Source: Anisodus tanguticus
Lineage: Eukaryota; Streptophyta; Magnoliopsida; Solanales; Solanaceae
DNA: 64,000 bases
NCBI GenBank assembly: GCA_034509755.1
Contig: CM067539.1
Location: forward strand, 64,552,513-64,616,512
Reading direction: 5' to 3'
Translations under genes and position numbers: made by a program
Notes under the pieces: generated by a model
Database searches by the model: none
The model's input: only the letters and a program-made list of their open reading frames with translations
Told to the model about the DNA's origin: nothing
Shown here: positions 46,901-56,860 of the stretch, piece by piece
How positions within the stretch are numbered: the first letter of the stretch is position 1
How the letters are laid out: each line of letters opens with the position of its first letter

Positions 46901-48481
46901 TCAGGTCGCTTAATGCTTGGTTTGGTCCAGCCGGGACTGTGACGCCTTTGCATCATGATCCTCACCATAATATACTTGCTCAGGTACAGCCATACAGCAG
47001 ACACTTTTTTACAATGAGCTAGACCTGAGCTTAACGAAAAGTTCAAATTAGGTTGAACCATAGGTGATTGCTTTGATTGATTCTCTTTTAAAGGGAAAAG
47101 TTACTGTTTCTGTGTGTGTTGATATGTTTCATTTTTATTACTTGTGATCTTCTGCATTTCACTTAACAGGTTGTTGGCAAAAAGTATGTACGGCTTTACC
47201 CAGCGTCACTTTCGGATGAGCTTTACCCACATAGTGAAACCATGCTTAGCAATTCCAGCCAGGTATATGCTTCTCCGGTATTTTTAATTGCAGTTCACTA
47301 GAATTGTGATTTCCATGGTCTGTTACCATATTCACTACTTTTAGCCTTTGGTAGTTGTTTCTACCTCCATTCATGTTGGTGCCGTTGTTTTACTCGGCAT
47401 AGTATCTAAAAGAAGAGTTGAAAATGTTAGTAGTTTAGTGCTACTCCTTATGTGTCAACTTTTATGATGGTATTTGGCTGGACATGGAGTTTAAGATGTT
47501 TATTTGACTTGCATATCCGAAAGAATATTCAAGTGTTGGTTGAAAAGTTCGTTTCAAAATTTTATTAGTTCATATACTAACTCTTCTTAAAAAGTTGTCT
47601 ATGTTATATAGAGATGGCATTGCCGAGTGTCTTTCGGAAACAACCTCTCTACCTACCAAGGTAGAGGTAAAGGTCTGCGTACACTCTACCCTCCCCAGAC
47701 CCCACGTTGTGGGATTTCACTGGGTATGTTGTTTTTGTTGTTGTATTGTATCCTAGCATTTACAATGTTCCAACGTGGAAAGAGTGTCATCAATTGGAGA
47801 ACAGGGAGATGATCCTGACATATTGACTAGTGTTCTCAGAGAGCAGCATCAAGTAAAAATCCTTCTGAACAATGGGTCCCACATAACTTTATTGAGTTTT
47901 ATGAAATTAAATTTTCTTTTTTAGGTTATCAAAATTTTGGGATGGCTGGAAAAGGAAAGTAGGACTAATTTTAGGATGTAGTGAATACTACTATAAAGTT
48001 ACTGATTTCTCTTACCATGCTTACTTTGCTGTACATAGCTGCATATGACCACACATGTTAGGGTAGAAGAGAACTAGTATATGCATAATTCCAAGGTTTC
48101 CTTTTTTATTTTTTGGCGCCACAGCCCTAAGATATGATTGCTCATGTAGTAACTCTACATTTGCATCTCAAGGTTCCACTTCTCTTGTGTTACTTTGATG
48201 AACTTATGATATCTTCTGCCCTTCCAATTTTATGGTTGTTGCTTTCTTAGATGGTTAAAAGAACCCCAGCTTTTCGTCTTACACATTTGAAATCTTGTTT
48301 GAAGGTTGATCTAGACAACATTGATGAGACAGAGTTCCCAAAGATATTAGACCTGGAGTTTCAGGACTGCATTTTAGAGGAAGGTGAGATGCTTTACATT
48401 CCCCCTAAATGGTGGCACTACGTTCGCTCTCTCACGCCAAGCTTTTCAGTCAGCTTTTGGTGGAGTGGCGCCGAAAATTAG
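40954..48481 (+). CDS. JMJ30: JmjC-domain protein, JMJ30/JMJD5 type; seven exons, 441 residues
   Basis: Exons: 40954-41260, 42193-42452, 44199-44408, 46615-46749, 46840-46983, 47170-47262, 48305-48481. All introns are GT-AG and the sum is exactly 442 codons with stop. The N-terminal half is helical (CSNLLQRIAEEGGYAYATMTS, MACIHLAKLHYAAGEFTKAI) as in JMJD5 relatives. The C-terminal JmjC fold has SGSPVVIRDSMDHWP, YLAQHQLFDQ, IPDYCFTGGGEI and GPAGTVTPLHHDPHHN, with predicted iron ligands H342, D344 and H421 (WWHYV), so the 2-oxoglutarate/Fe(II) site looks complete. Arabidopsis JMJ30 (429 residues) is a nuclear clock-linked H3K36/H3K27 demethylase or hydroxylase candidate. Exon 1 has 10-residue Gly/Asp repeats. 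Introns hold a MITE and three SINEs. An evening element lies upstream. No defects are seen. Confidence 0.93.
42990..43122 (-). mobile_element. tRNA-derived SINE in JMJ30 intron 2 (minus strand)
   Basis: On the minus strand the head reads GGGCTTTGGTCTAGTGGTAA (A box) and ACAAGTTCGAATCCTGCC (B box), and the other end is an A tract (T run at 42990-42998). Length about 130 bp. This tRNA-like head is not a functional tRNA gene because the acceptor arm and 3' half do not fold back. Confidence 0.7.
44480..45163. mobile_element. PIF/Harbinger-type MITE in JMJ30 intron 3
   Basis: 21 bp TIRs GGGCCTGTTTGGAAAGCCACC and their partner ending CAAACAGACCC, flanked by TAA on both sides (44477-44479 and 45164-45166). 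Inside, TGTAATTGTAATTG-type repeats lie near both ends. 684 bp and no coding capacity, so a non-autonomous copy. Confidence 0.88.
46167..46462 (-). mobile_element. SolS-type SINE in JMJ30 intron 3 (minus strand)
   Basis: Minus-strand order: ACCCAAGGGTGTGGCCTAGT (A box region), CAAGTTCAATTCCCAG (B box region), ACTAGGTGATTTCTTCCCG, GTGGACAGAGTTACCTGGTA, CTATTGCTGGTAGGAGGTGA, then GCCGAGGTGCGAGCAAG-like text and an A tract. This matches my memory of a Solanaceae SINE family. About 90 bp of unusual sequence (46222-46300) is inserted or diverged near the 3' part. Confidence 0.75.
47613..47750 (+). mobile_element. TS-type SINE, 3' part, in JMJ30 intron 6
   Basis: Phrases GAGTGTCTTTCGGAAACAAC, CTCTCTACCT-ACCAAGGTAG, AAGGTCTGCGTACACTCTAC, CCCCAGACCCCACGTTGTGG and a GTT-rich tail are the 3' portion of the tobacco TS SINE. 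The tRNA-related head is missing. A strong hint of a Solanaceae genome. Confidence 0.85.
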
Positions 48482-49384
48482 ATGGCTGATCAGTTTTATA
48501 TTAGGTGTTCCTATTCTTCTCGTCTTGTGTATACAAAGAACTAGTTGAAGTGTTGAACTATTCAACCATCATTCTTCTGCAGATTGCAATGTGAACTTCA
48601 CCATTAGTATTGCATTAACCGCAGGAACTTATATTGGAAGAGTAACTTCTTGCTTATGATTTGTATGTTGTTGACTCGCCCAGTTTTGGAAAGTAGTGTG
48701 GTTGTTTCAGCTCCTAGTAGCCTAGTTGTCTTTGAGGCTTTGATGATTCATTTTCAAAATGTGGCAATCTTGCTTTATTACTTATTTGTTTGTCTGAGCA
48801 TTATCAGGAATTTGGTAAAGGATCTACTACACACTGATTGTTATATTGGGTAAATAAAGTAAAAATGAAATTTAACTTTTTTGGGATTGAGGCTTAGTTA
48901 TTGTTGTTGGGTAAAAATGAAAAAAATGTTGGTTTGTGAAATGGTTAACTTTGGCCTTCTGTTTGAATTTTTGGACTCAGTCGGACACCTGCTGATAATA
49001 CTGTTGAGTTAATATTGTATTTGTGCACTAATGATTCTATTTTGGGTCTAATTCGAGTCCAAAAAATTTACAAAATGGCACTTGGCAATTATTTGTCATT
49101 TTTCATGTCCTTAAATTAATGATGTTGATATATTTTATTACCCTATCAAGAGAAGTCCAGAATTGGGGAGACCCAATTAATCATTAGCATGACCTGATCA
49201 CCAAGCTATTATGATGCAACAACATACTTATGCTAGTTATTTCCTTCTAAGTTTACAATAAATTGAAAAAAAATAATAGGAGTAACAAAATTAGCCTATA
49301 AATATATGTTCGCCTAATCTATCTTAGTCCGCTATTTTAATATGCACAATTTAATCCATTTAAAAGTTGGACTAATATATACTA
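48482..49384. other. JMJ30 3' flank and intergenic DNA
   Basis: Contains the probable JMJ30 3' UTR with an AATAAA at about 48852-48857. No further gene is seen before the hAT element. Confidence 0.5.
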
Positions 49385-49392
49385 GTTCAATA

Positions 49393-52300
49393 TAGGGTTG
49401 TCCAACGGGGCGGGCAGCGTGGGTCTCGGAGGGACGGGATCCGGCGGGGTGGGGAGGGTCGGGACGGGTTGGGATCAAGATTTGTGATTTTTTTTGTCAC
49501 TTAATTTAAAAAATAATATACATAAACACTTCAATAATTGAACAAGATAGTGTAATAAAAATATTCTAATGTTGTTTTTGTGCCTCTTATATTATTTAAT
49601 AGAAATATGATGTTTTTGTAATACAATTCCAAAATTGCAACTTTGTGGTGTTGCATTCTCTGAATAGAACTGCAATCTCTAATGCGTCTCCTGCCAATGA
49701 ATGCTATGCTCTCCTATTTGAAATCTTCCAGCAGAAAAAGTGCTTTCAGACGTTGTTGATGACGCTTGAATGTTCAACACATCTCGGGTCATCTTTGCTA
49801 GTGTCGGAAATGTCTTCTCATTCTGCCTCCAGTATTTCAACAAGTCTTCATATCCTTCATCATTGACAATTAATTCGTACGGTACAACACCCTGCAAAAC
49901 ATAAACATCAAATTCTCTAACTTGTGAAGAAGTTGAAATACTAAACATTTTATTTCTAAGGCCTTGAATACTAGCAGCAGAAATCACATGTTTTTTAGAA
50001 GGTTGCAGCGAAGTAGTAGAAGATGGTACAGAAGCCGGTTGATTATTTGCACTTTATTGTTGGCAGTACATATACACTTGTTTGCATTCAGTGTGTATGC
50101 TAAACGTAACTTCTTCTTTAGTTGGTTTGTAAGTTGGTTATTCAGTTGGGTCTGTTGGAAGTACTTTTATACAATCATAAATCGTTTCTATTAGTGTTTT
50201 AGAACCGTCTACTTTAATAGTCGGATTTAATACCACACCAATAATATAAATAGTGGGAATATGATTTTTTTTTTAAAAATTTAAACATTTTTTCAATAGA
50301 TGTCTTATAAGTTGGTTTTTGCATAAATTCATTAAGTAACAAAAATATTAGAGCTATATAAAATAACATATTTAAAATAGTAGGATAATAAATACCGAAA
50401 ATTCTTTAGTAGCTTGAAAAAATTTCTCTAGAAATCCATTAAGTTCTAAAAAAAATTCTCAATCATTATCTACAAGTATATCCCTTGGATTTTTACTATG
50501 GGCGTTAAATAATAAAGTTATAGGTTGTCTATAATCGTAAGCAACAAGTAGTTGCTCATACAGAGAATTCCACCTAGTCGAGACTTCTTCTGAAATTTTT
50601 CTATAAGGTAATCCACAATCATGACAAGTCTTTTTATACTCTTTGCGTCTTTGTATTTTATAACCTTTAAAAATAAAATTTATAGCAAATTGTATTTTAT
50701 CAAGAATGCTTTCAAAAAGTTTTAGGTCATCTTTTACAACTAAGTTATAAATATGACATGCACATCTTATATGAAAATGATCAGGAAAACATGGAGTTAA
50801 TTGAACTTTTAAAAGCCTTATAGCATAATCATTAGAAGTAGCATTATCTAATGTAATAATAATAATTTTATCAATTATTCATAATAATCACAAATTTCAT
50901 TAATATTTTGTGCAATAAAACTTCCAGTGTGTCTATTATCAATATATCTATATGCTAAAATACGTTTTTGCATAAATCAATTTTGATCTATCCAATGACA
51001 TGTTACCGTTAAATAATCATTATCGTTAGTACTACGGCCTATGTCAGAAGTGATAACCACTTTGCCATTAAAATGATACAATGCATAACGTAAATATTGT
51101 TGATATAAAAACATCCATTCTAACAGTTGATCTAGGAAAGCCATTAAAAGCATGATTATATGTTTCTCGAATGTAATGAATAAAACCAGGAGAGGAAGGA
51201 AATGAAAAAGGCAAACCCTCCACCACAACTAATTTTGCCATATTTTCCCTATCTTTGTTTTTATCATATTTAGGACCAAAATCCCCTCGTCGTTGGGTTA
51301 ATTTGACCATGTACTTGGTGGGGGACAATATGTAAACCTTGTCCTGACTCAGATGACATTGGCACACCCGATTTTTTAGCATGGTATTAATTCCACCCAG
51401 TTATGTGCTCGCCTTGTACATGTCCCAATAAACCTCCCATCCCACCTTGACCTTTTCCGATTTTAAATTTATAAACATTTTTTCAAATTTTACATCTAGC
51501 TAGTTGATTCTCTTGGTCCCTATCAAAAAAATCCCATGCAACTGATTTTAATTTTCGTTGTGTGGGACCTCTCATACTAGGGGGAATATGAGGCATTCCA
51601 GTTTCAGTTTCAGGCTGAGACTCGGTCTGAGCTTGAGGTTGAGGTGCACTAGTGAGTATGTCATCTAGATTATCGTCTAAATTAAAGTTTGGTTCATCTA
51701 CCTCATCATCTAATGGTATATCATTAAAAAGACAGTTTCATCTATATGAGTAAAATTAATGAAATCATCGGGACTAGGAATAGAATTACTAGAAGAAGTA
51801 CCTCTGCCCTTGTTACCCTACTAGAAGAAGCACCCTTAACATTACCCTTAAACATATCTCTTAATATTTCCATTTTAATTATGCAAATAAATAATTAAAG
51901 ATAATGAAATTAAGTGCGATAATTAAAATAAAGTAACAATAATAATTTAAAGAAGGAACAAATGTACCAAACGCTCACGTAACATCGACGTGTAATCGAG
52001 GTTGAAAATTGAAACTTTGCTTGATGGATGATCCTCAAGCTAGTTGTCAACTTCACTCTCAATTTTTTAACTTTGATATAAATGATCAAAAAAATATAAC
52101 ATTTAGTAGGCAACGTAGAATTGTAGAGAGAACGGAAGAAGTCTATACACTATTAAGAAATCCTTCAGATGATATTGGACACTCGGTAGGAAGATTTGTA
52201 TATGAAGAAATTAGAGATATTGTAGGAAGATTTGTGAGAAAAATGAGGTATTTATAGTTGAGAAATAGGGTTAAAGTGTAAATATATTAACTTATGGGTT

Positions 52301-52601
52301 AAAAATAAATATTAAGGGGTAGGGGGTTTATGGGGTGGGGGGCCAAAAATGACCGTTATAGCCGTTGCACAACGGTCAAAATCGAAATTTGATAGTTGTT
52401 GCAATGACTATTTTTGCAAAGGGGGACTGGCGGGGGGGACGGGACAGGGCGAGACGGGGTCGGGTCGGGATCGGGACGGGCGGAACGATCCCAGGCCCCG
52501 TCCCGAGTTCGAACTTCGACACCAATAATTTTTTTTTAATGGGGATCGGGACGGGAAGGGCCGGGTAGCGGGATGGGCCGGGTCGGGATCGAACAACCCT
52601 A
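49393..52601 (-). mobile_element. Full-length hAT transposon relic with GGGACGGG-type subterminal repeats
   Basis: Exact 8 bp target duplication GTTCAATA (49385-49392 and 52602-52609). Termini are TAGGGTTGTCCAACGGGG and GATCGAACAACCCTA. Subterminal repeats of GGGACGGGATCCGG / GGGTCGGGATCGGGACGGG fill about 80 bp at the left and 175 bp at the right. The 3.2 kb body carries a broken transposase on the minus strand. It is the only one of the five TAGGG-type elements in the window with transposase sequence, so its family could have supplied enzyme to the short copies. Confidence 0.92.
49645..51860 (-). pseudogene. Broken hAT transposase (BED finger / ricesleeper-like)
   Basis: Minus-strand pieces in order: an acidic N-terminus (about 51860-51600); a BED zinc finger (SVAWDFFDRD, ARCKI followed by a stop where a Cys is expected, about 51570-51440); RENMAKLVVVEGLPFSF, GFIHYIRETYNHAF, GFPRSTVRMDVF (51280-51100); TSDIGRSTNDNDYLTVTCHW (about 51050-50990); and the C-terminal dimerisation domain DLLKYWRQNEKTFPTLA, VLNIQASSTTSESTFSAG (49870-49700). 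These are classical plant Ac/ricesleeper hAT signatures. Multiple stops and shifts mean it is inactive. Confidence 0.88.
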
Positions 52602-52854
52602 GTTCAATATCAATTCGAATTGATTTATGAGAGATCATGTTGAAATATTATTTTTTTGGTTAGATATGATTCATTGATTAGTTCATTTTGATCAAATTCA
52701 TTTCTATCCATACATTCTTTTTACGGATTATTTGACCCACTCATTTATTCACTAAATTTCATTTTAACCTATACAAAATCAACCAAACCATCTTTATAGA
52801 ACTTCCCTTCCCAACCAGACAATTTCAGGAACAACTTTTCCCATCCTGCTAACC

Positions 52855-54342
52855 ATGAAAGAGAAAAAAGGCCACATAGTCCTTTTCCCTTTCATGGCAC
52901 AAGGTCACATAATCCCTTTCTTAGCCTTAGCTTTCAAGATTATCCAAAAGGGTTATCAAATCACCTTCATAAACACACCATTAAACATCAAGAAACTCAA
53001 ATCATCACTCCAAAAAAACCCTTCAATTCACTTTCTTGAAATACCCTTTAACAGTACTCAACATGGTCTACCACCAGATACTGATATCACTGATTCTCTA
53101 CCTTACAATCTTGCTTTCAAGCTTCTAGAAGTTTCCCCTTCACTTGAACCTAACTTCAGAATGATTCTTAGCAATCTTGTTGATGTAAAGATTGGATTTT
53201 TCAAGAAACCACCAATATGTGTTATAGCAGATTTCTTTTTTGGATGGTCAGCTAAGGTAACTCATGAATTTGGTATTTTCCATACTATTTTTTGTGGTGC
53301 TGGTGGATTTGGATTAGCTTGTTATTACTCTATGTGGTTAAATTTACCTCATAGACATACCGATAAACTCGAGTTTATACTGCCTGATTTTCAAGAAGCT
53401 GGAAAATTTCATGTTACACAATTGTCACCTAGTTTAGCTATAGCTGATGGTAATGACCCTTGTTCAAAATTTCAGTTGAAAAATCTTCCAACTTGGGAAA
53501 ACTCAGATGGGGTTCTTTTTAATACTGTTGAAGAGTTTGAAAAAATGGGGTTGCTATATTTTAGAAGGAAATTATGTATACCAATTTGGGCTATAGGACC
53601 AATACTTTTTCAAGAAAATGATAAAGTAAGTAGTACTCCTAGGAAAGAACTAGGAATTTGCTTAGATAAATGCAAAGAATGGTTAGATAAAAAGGAGAAA
53701 AAATCAGTTCTTTACATATGTTTTGGTTCACAAAACACTATCTCAGCATCACAAATGATGCAATTAGCAAAAGCATTGGATGGGGTTAAAATAAATTTCA
53801 TTTGGGTAATTAGACCACCTTTAGGATATGATGTAAATGCTGATTTTAAACCAGATGAATGGTTACCAGAAGGGTTTATTTCAAGAATTCAAGAAAATGA
53901 ACAAAGAGGACTAATAGTGTTAAATTGGGCACCACAAGTTGAAATATTGGTTCATGAATCAATTGGTGCATTTTTGAGTAATTGTGGTTGGAATTCAGTT
54001 CTTGAATCACTAATTAATGGGGTACCATTAATTGGATGGCCAATGGCAGCTGATCAATATTTTAATGCTAAGTTCTTGGAAGAAGAAATTGGTGTTTGTG
54101 TGGAAATGGCTAGAGGGACAACATTTGATGTAAGTTATGGGGACATAATTGAAAAGATTGAGTTAGTTATGGGGACTGAAAGTGAAAAGGGGAAAACATT
54201 AAGGGGTAAAGCTTGTGAAGTTAAAGAAATGATTGATGATGCTACTAGAGATGAGGATGATTACAAAGGGTCTTCTGTTAGAGCTATGGATGAATTTTTT
54301 AATTTGCTGATGAAAGAAAGGGAAGAGATTGGCTCACAATAA
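52855..54342 (+). CDS. UGT92A1: UDP-glycosyltransferase, UGT92A1-like, intronless, 495 residues
   Basis: Family 1 glycosyltransferase that would move a sugar from a UDP-sugar to a small molecule in the cytosol; the acceptor is unknown. The N-terminal half has FPFMAQGHIIPF with the catalytic base H18 and its partner Asp in VIADFFFGW (D126). The 44-residue PSPG donor box runs W358-Q401 (WAPQVEILVHESIGAFLSN ... WPMAADQ). Within it the near-invariant His of the HCGWNS motif is Asn (N376, SNCGWNS). Length and the absence of introns are normal. The start at 52855 is supported by the usual short lead before HIVLFPF. AATAAA at 54359 is a likely poly(A) signal. Closest family by memory is UGT92A. Starts 254 bases after the hAT element, so its promoter is probably partly transposon-derived. 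Confidence 0.9.
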   Translation: MKEKKGHIVLFPFMAQGHIIPFLALAFKIIQKGYQITFINTPLNIKKLKSSLQKNPSIHFLEIPFNSTQHGLPPDTDITDSLPYNLAFKLLEVSPSLEPNFRMILSNLVDVKIGFFKKPPICVIADFFFGWSAKVTHEFGIFHTIFCGAGGFGLACYYSMWLNLPHRHTDKLEFILPDFQEAGKFHVTQLSPSLAIADGNDPCSKFQLKNLPTWENSDGVLFNTVEEFEKMGLLYFRRKLCIPIWAIGPILFQENDKVSSTPRKELGICLDKCKEWLDKKEKKSVLYICFGSQNTISASQMMQLAKALDGVKINFIWVIRPPLGYDVNADFKPDEWLPEGFISRIQENEQRGLIVLNWAPQVEILVHESIGAFLSNCGWNSVLESLINGVPLIGWPMAADQYFNAKFLEEEIGVCVEMARGTTFDVSYGDIIEKIELVMGTESEKGKTLRGKACEVKEMIDDATRDEDDYKGSSVRAMDEFFNLLMKEREEIGSQ

Positions 54343-55799
54343 TTGACTTCTTTTTGTTAATAAAGAAAAAGAAAGAGAAATCTAGAAGAAAAGTTCAACC
54401 TCTTTCTTTACCTTTTATATAAAAAATTTGGATGTTTCAAGGTTTTGTTTACTTTTGTTTGAAAAAGAATGTCCATTATGATAAATTTTGTACAAAAAAT
54501 AAGATTGTGGATAAGGAGATGGACTTGTAATTGATTTTAAGAGTGAGTTTGAATGGTTGAGCTTAAATAACCCAAAAAAAGTATTTGTCTCAGCCTATAC
54601 GGTTTTTCTCAAATGCCTTTACATTAATATAAGACTTTATTTGCACACCGATAATTTTTCCTGAAAAATTAAGTTCTACATGATTCTATCACCTCATGAT
54701 TTTATTTGGAGATTTAACTGTGTTTCACCCATATCAACCGATATCTATGACAACCAAGACACACTAATTTCTTATTTTTGAATAGTATTTTCAAAGTTAC
54801 CTGTAAAGATAATCAACATCCAGGCAAAGACACTAAATCAGACCTCATGCCATCACTCCTCATCTTCATACTCGTCTTGCCGAGTATCAGTTGTTGAGCT
54901 AAAACAATAAAAACATGTTTTTAACATGGTGACATTGTCCGCTTTTGATAAAGTACTATAGTCTACATCTTATTTTTTGTTTTTTAATATTTTCTTTTCA
55001 AAGTCTGCCACTTGTTAAAATGTTCTCTTCTTTTCAAGATCTACCACACTTATTACGATAACTAATCACGTGATCATTAGAAATAACACACAGCATTAGA
55101 AATTTAGAATTGTGCAGCTGATTGAATCGATTTGTTATTTGGATGTGAATCTTAATTATTTGGGTCTTAGTTATTAAGTATGTTTTTTTATTTCTCAATC
55201 ACTTAATAGGTGTGAATAAATTTGAATGATTAAGATTTATAATAAAATATTAATATAACTAAGATGTCTAATTAATAATTTCTATAAAGGTGATAGTTTA
55301 TGGCTATTCCATCCATTCACATTAACCGTCAAAATCCATCATTATCAACTATCACCATTCAGAACTACTATCCTCAACTACCATCCTCAGTCACAAACTG
55401 TCATATCACCGCTAATCAGTACAAACAACCGTCAGCACCACTAGCCATCATTTATAATCAAAACCATCCAACTATCATTTACCATAGCGACCATCAATCA
55501 CTACCAATAGTTACCACCATCAATCATGACGCAGTGCCATGCTAGTAAGCACTCATTCAAGAGGCCCTGCATATAGCACTCGAAGCCTCCTAAAAGTAAC
55601 CACTCATTGTTCTATTTTTTTATTTTCAAATTTTGGACCATTGCTCGATCTGTGCACCTCGCGCAGTGCCATGCTAGTTTTACTTTCACTTTTATTGGAT
55701 ATCTCCGAAGGGACAGTAAGGAATCGTGATTATGTTTCATGCAAGATTCCCAGTAGATCACATACCGAATGGTTTCTGACATTAATGTTTTCAAAGTAG
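54343..55799. other. Intergenic DNA downstream of UGT92A1-like gene
   Basis: No gene is supported. A His/Thr/Ser-rich open stretch at 55300-55545 is derived from CAT/CAC-rich simple sequence. A sentence-like repeat CGCAGTGCCATGCTAGT occurs twice (55529 and 55662), of unknown meaning. Confidence 0.4.
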
Positions 55800-55969
55800 A
55801 GCTTAAGTCCTGAAGCGAGACTCAAAACGTGTTGAGCGCCTCGCCTCGCTTAATGTATGCTTCAGTATCTTCATCAAGGCTCTAAGACATATTTTTCCTT
55901 GCTAATGGGCTTCTCCTGAAGAGGCGACACTGAACAATTGATGTTTCACTTTATCGTCTTTTTTATCGG

Positions 55970-56385
55970 AAAAGGCTCAAATATGCCGTCGAACTATCGG
56001 AAATGACTCATTTATGCCACTTGTCATAGTTTGGGTTATTTGTGCCATCATCATTACCGAAATGGCTCATCCATGCCATTTTTCATTAACATCAGTTTTA
56101 CAATACCAGATATCGCACGTGGCCTCCAACTAGATTATGGTTGTGGGTGGGTCGGGTGTATGGGCCGGATTTTATTAATTTGGGATTTAAAATTGGGTTG
56201 GTTTAATTAAACGATGTGAACCTCTAATTGGCCACGTGTCATATATGATATTGTAAAACCAGTGTTAATGAAAAAAGACATGGATGAGCCATTTTTGTAA
56301 CGACGATGACATAAATGAGGCAAGCTATTGACGAGTGACATAAATGAGTCATTTCCGATAGTTCGATGACATATTTGAGCCTTTT
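55970..56385. mobile_element. Long-TIR MITE (Mutator-like style)
   Basis: Ends AAAGGCTCAAATATGCC-GTCGAACTATCGG and their inverse (CCGATAGTTCGATGACATAT, TTGAGCC) pair over more than 100 bp at each side, with a second inverted tract around GGCTCATCCATGCC. The centre has GGTTGTGGGTGGGTCGGGTG. No coding capacity. A clean target duplication is not evident because of flanking T runs. Confidence 0.8.
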
Positions 56386-56557
56386 TATTTTTTTATTTGT
56401 CATTCTGATTCATGCTTATTATTATAAGTCTAGGACTAAACATATATATATATTTGTATTTTTTCTTCATTTGTGCCTTTTTTATTAAAGCTCGCGCTTT
56501 ATTTATGCTTTGCGCTTAAATTCTCAACGAACCTTAGAGTTTTTATGCGCTTCTCGC

Positions 56558-56808
56558 CCCCAGGGGCACATACGAGTTGGTAAGTGGCAAGGTGATTGGG
56601 GTACAACCACTCCGACGTCGCGGGTTCGAATCCGTGTGGTGACAGTCTTTGCTGAAATATTGCAAGGGATGTTGCTGGGTTCGTGTCCCGTTGGTCCTCT
56701 CCCTTGCAGGGCTGCCACTCGCGCATATCCCTCGATTTACATTCCACCTGGCCAAGGAGCCTCTGGTACAGGTGGGGGGTTTCGCCTTCGGGACTTTTCC
56801 CTTCACAA
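56558..56808 (+). mobile_element. SINE with 20 bp target duplication
   Basis: A 20 base direct repeat (56538-56557 and 56809-56828, identical) flanks the insert. The insert has a Pol III B box (GGGTTCGAATCCGTGTGG, 56618-56635) and an A-box-like stretch (TGGTAAGTGGCAAGG) 40 bases upstream, as in tRNA-derived SINEs. The 3' end lacks a long A tract. It sits in the intron just before the remaining subtilase exon. Confidence 0.85.
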
Positions 56809-56860
56809 AGTTTTTATGCGCTTCTCGCTTTTGATAACATTGTTTGACATGTGCTTGCAG

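Larger units (their letters stand above)
55800..56845. other. Unnamed dispersed repeat holding a nested MITE and a nested SINE
   Basis: Outer text (AGCGCCTCGCCTCGCTTAATG at 55837 to GCGCTTAAATTCTCAACG at 56511, then TATGCGCTTCTCGCTTTTGATAACA at 56815-56840) looks like one repeat of the GCGCTT/GCCTCGCTT type found dispersed in plants. It has been interrupted by the MITE at 55970-56385 and the SINE at 56558-56808. It ends just before the subtilase exon. Confidence 0.5.

Noticed and set aside
56618..56640. Possible tRNA gene around the B box
   Set aside because: It is flanked by a 20 bp direct repeat and lacks a foldable acceptor stem; a SINE explains it better.
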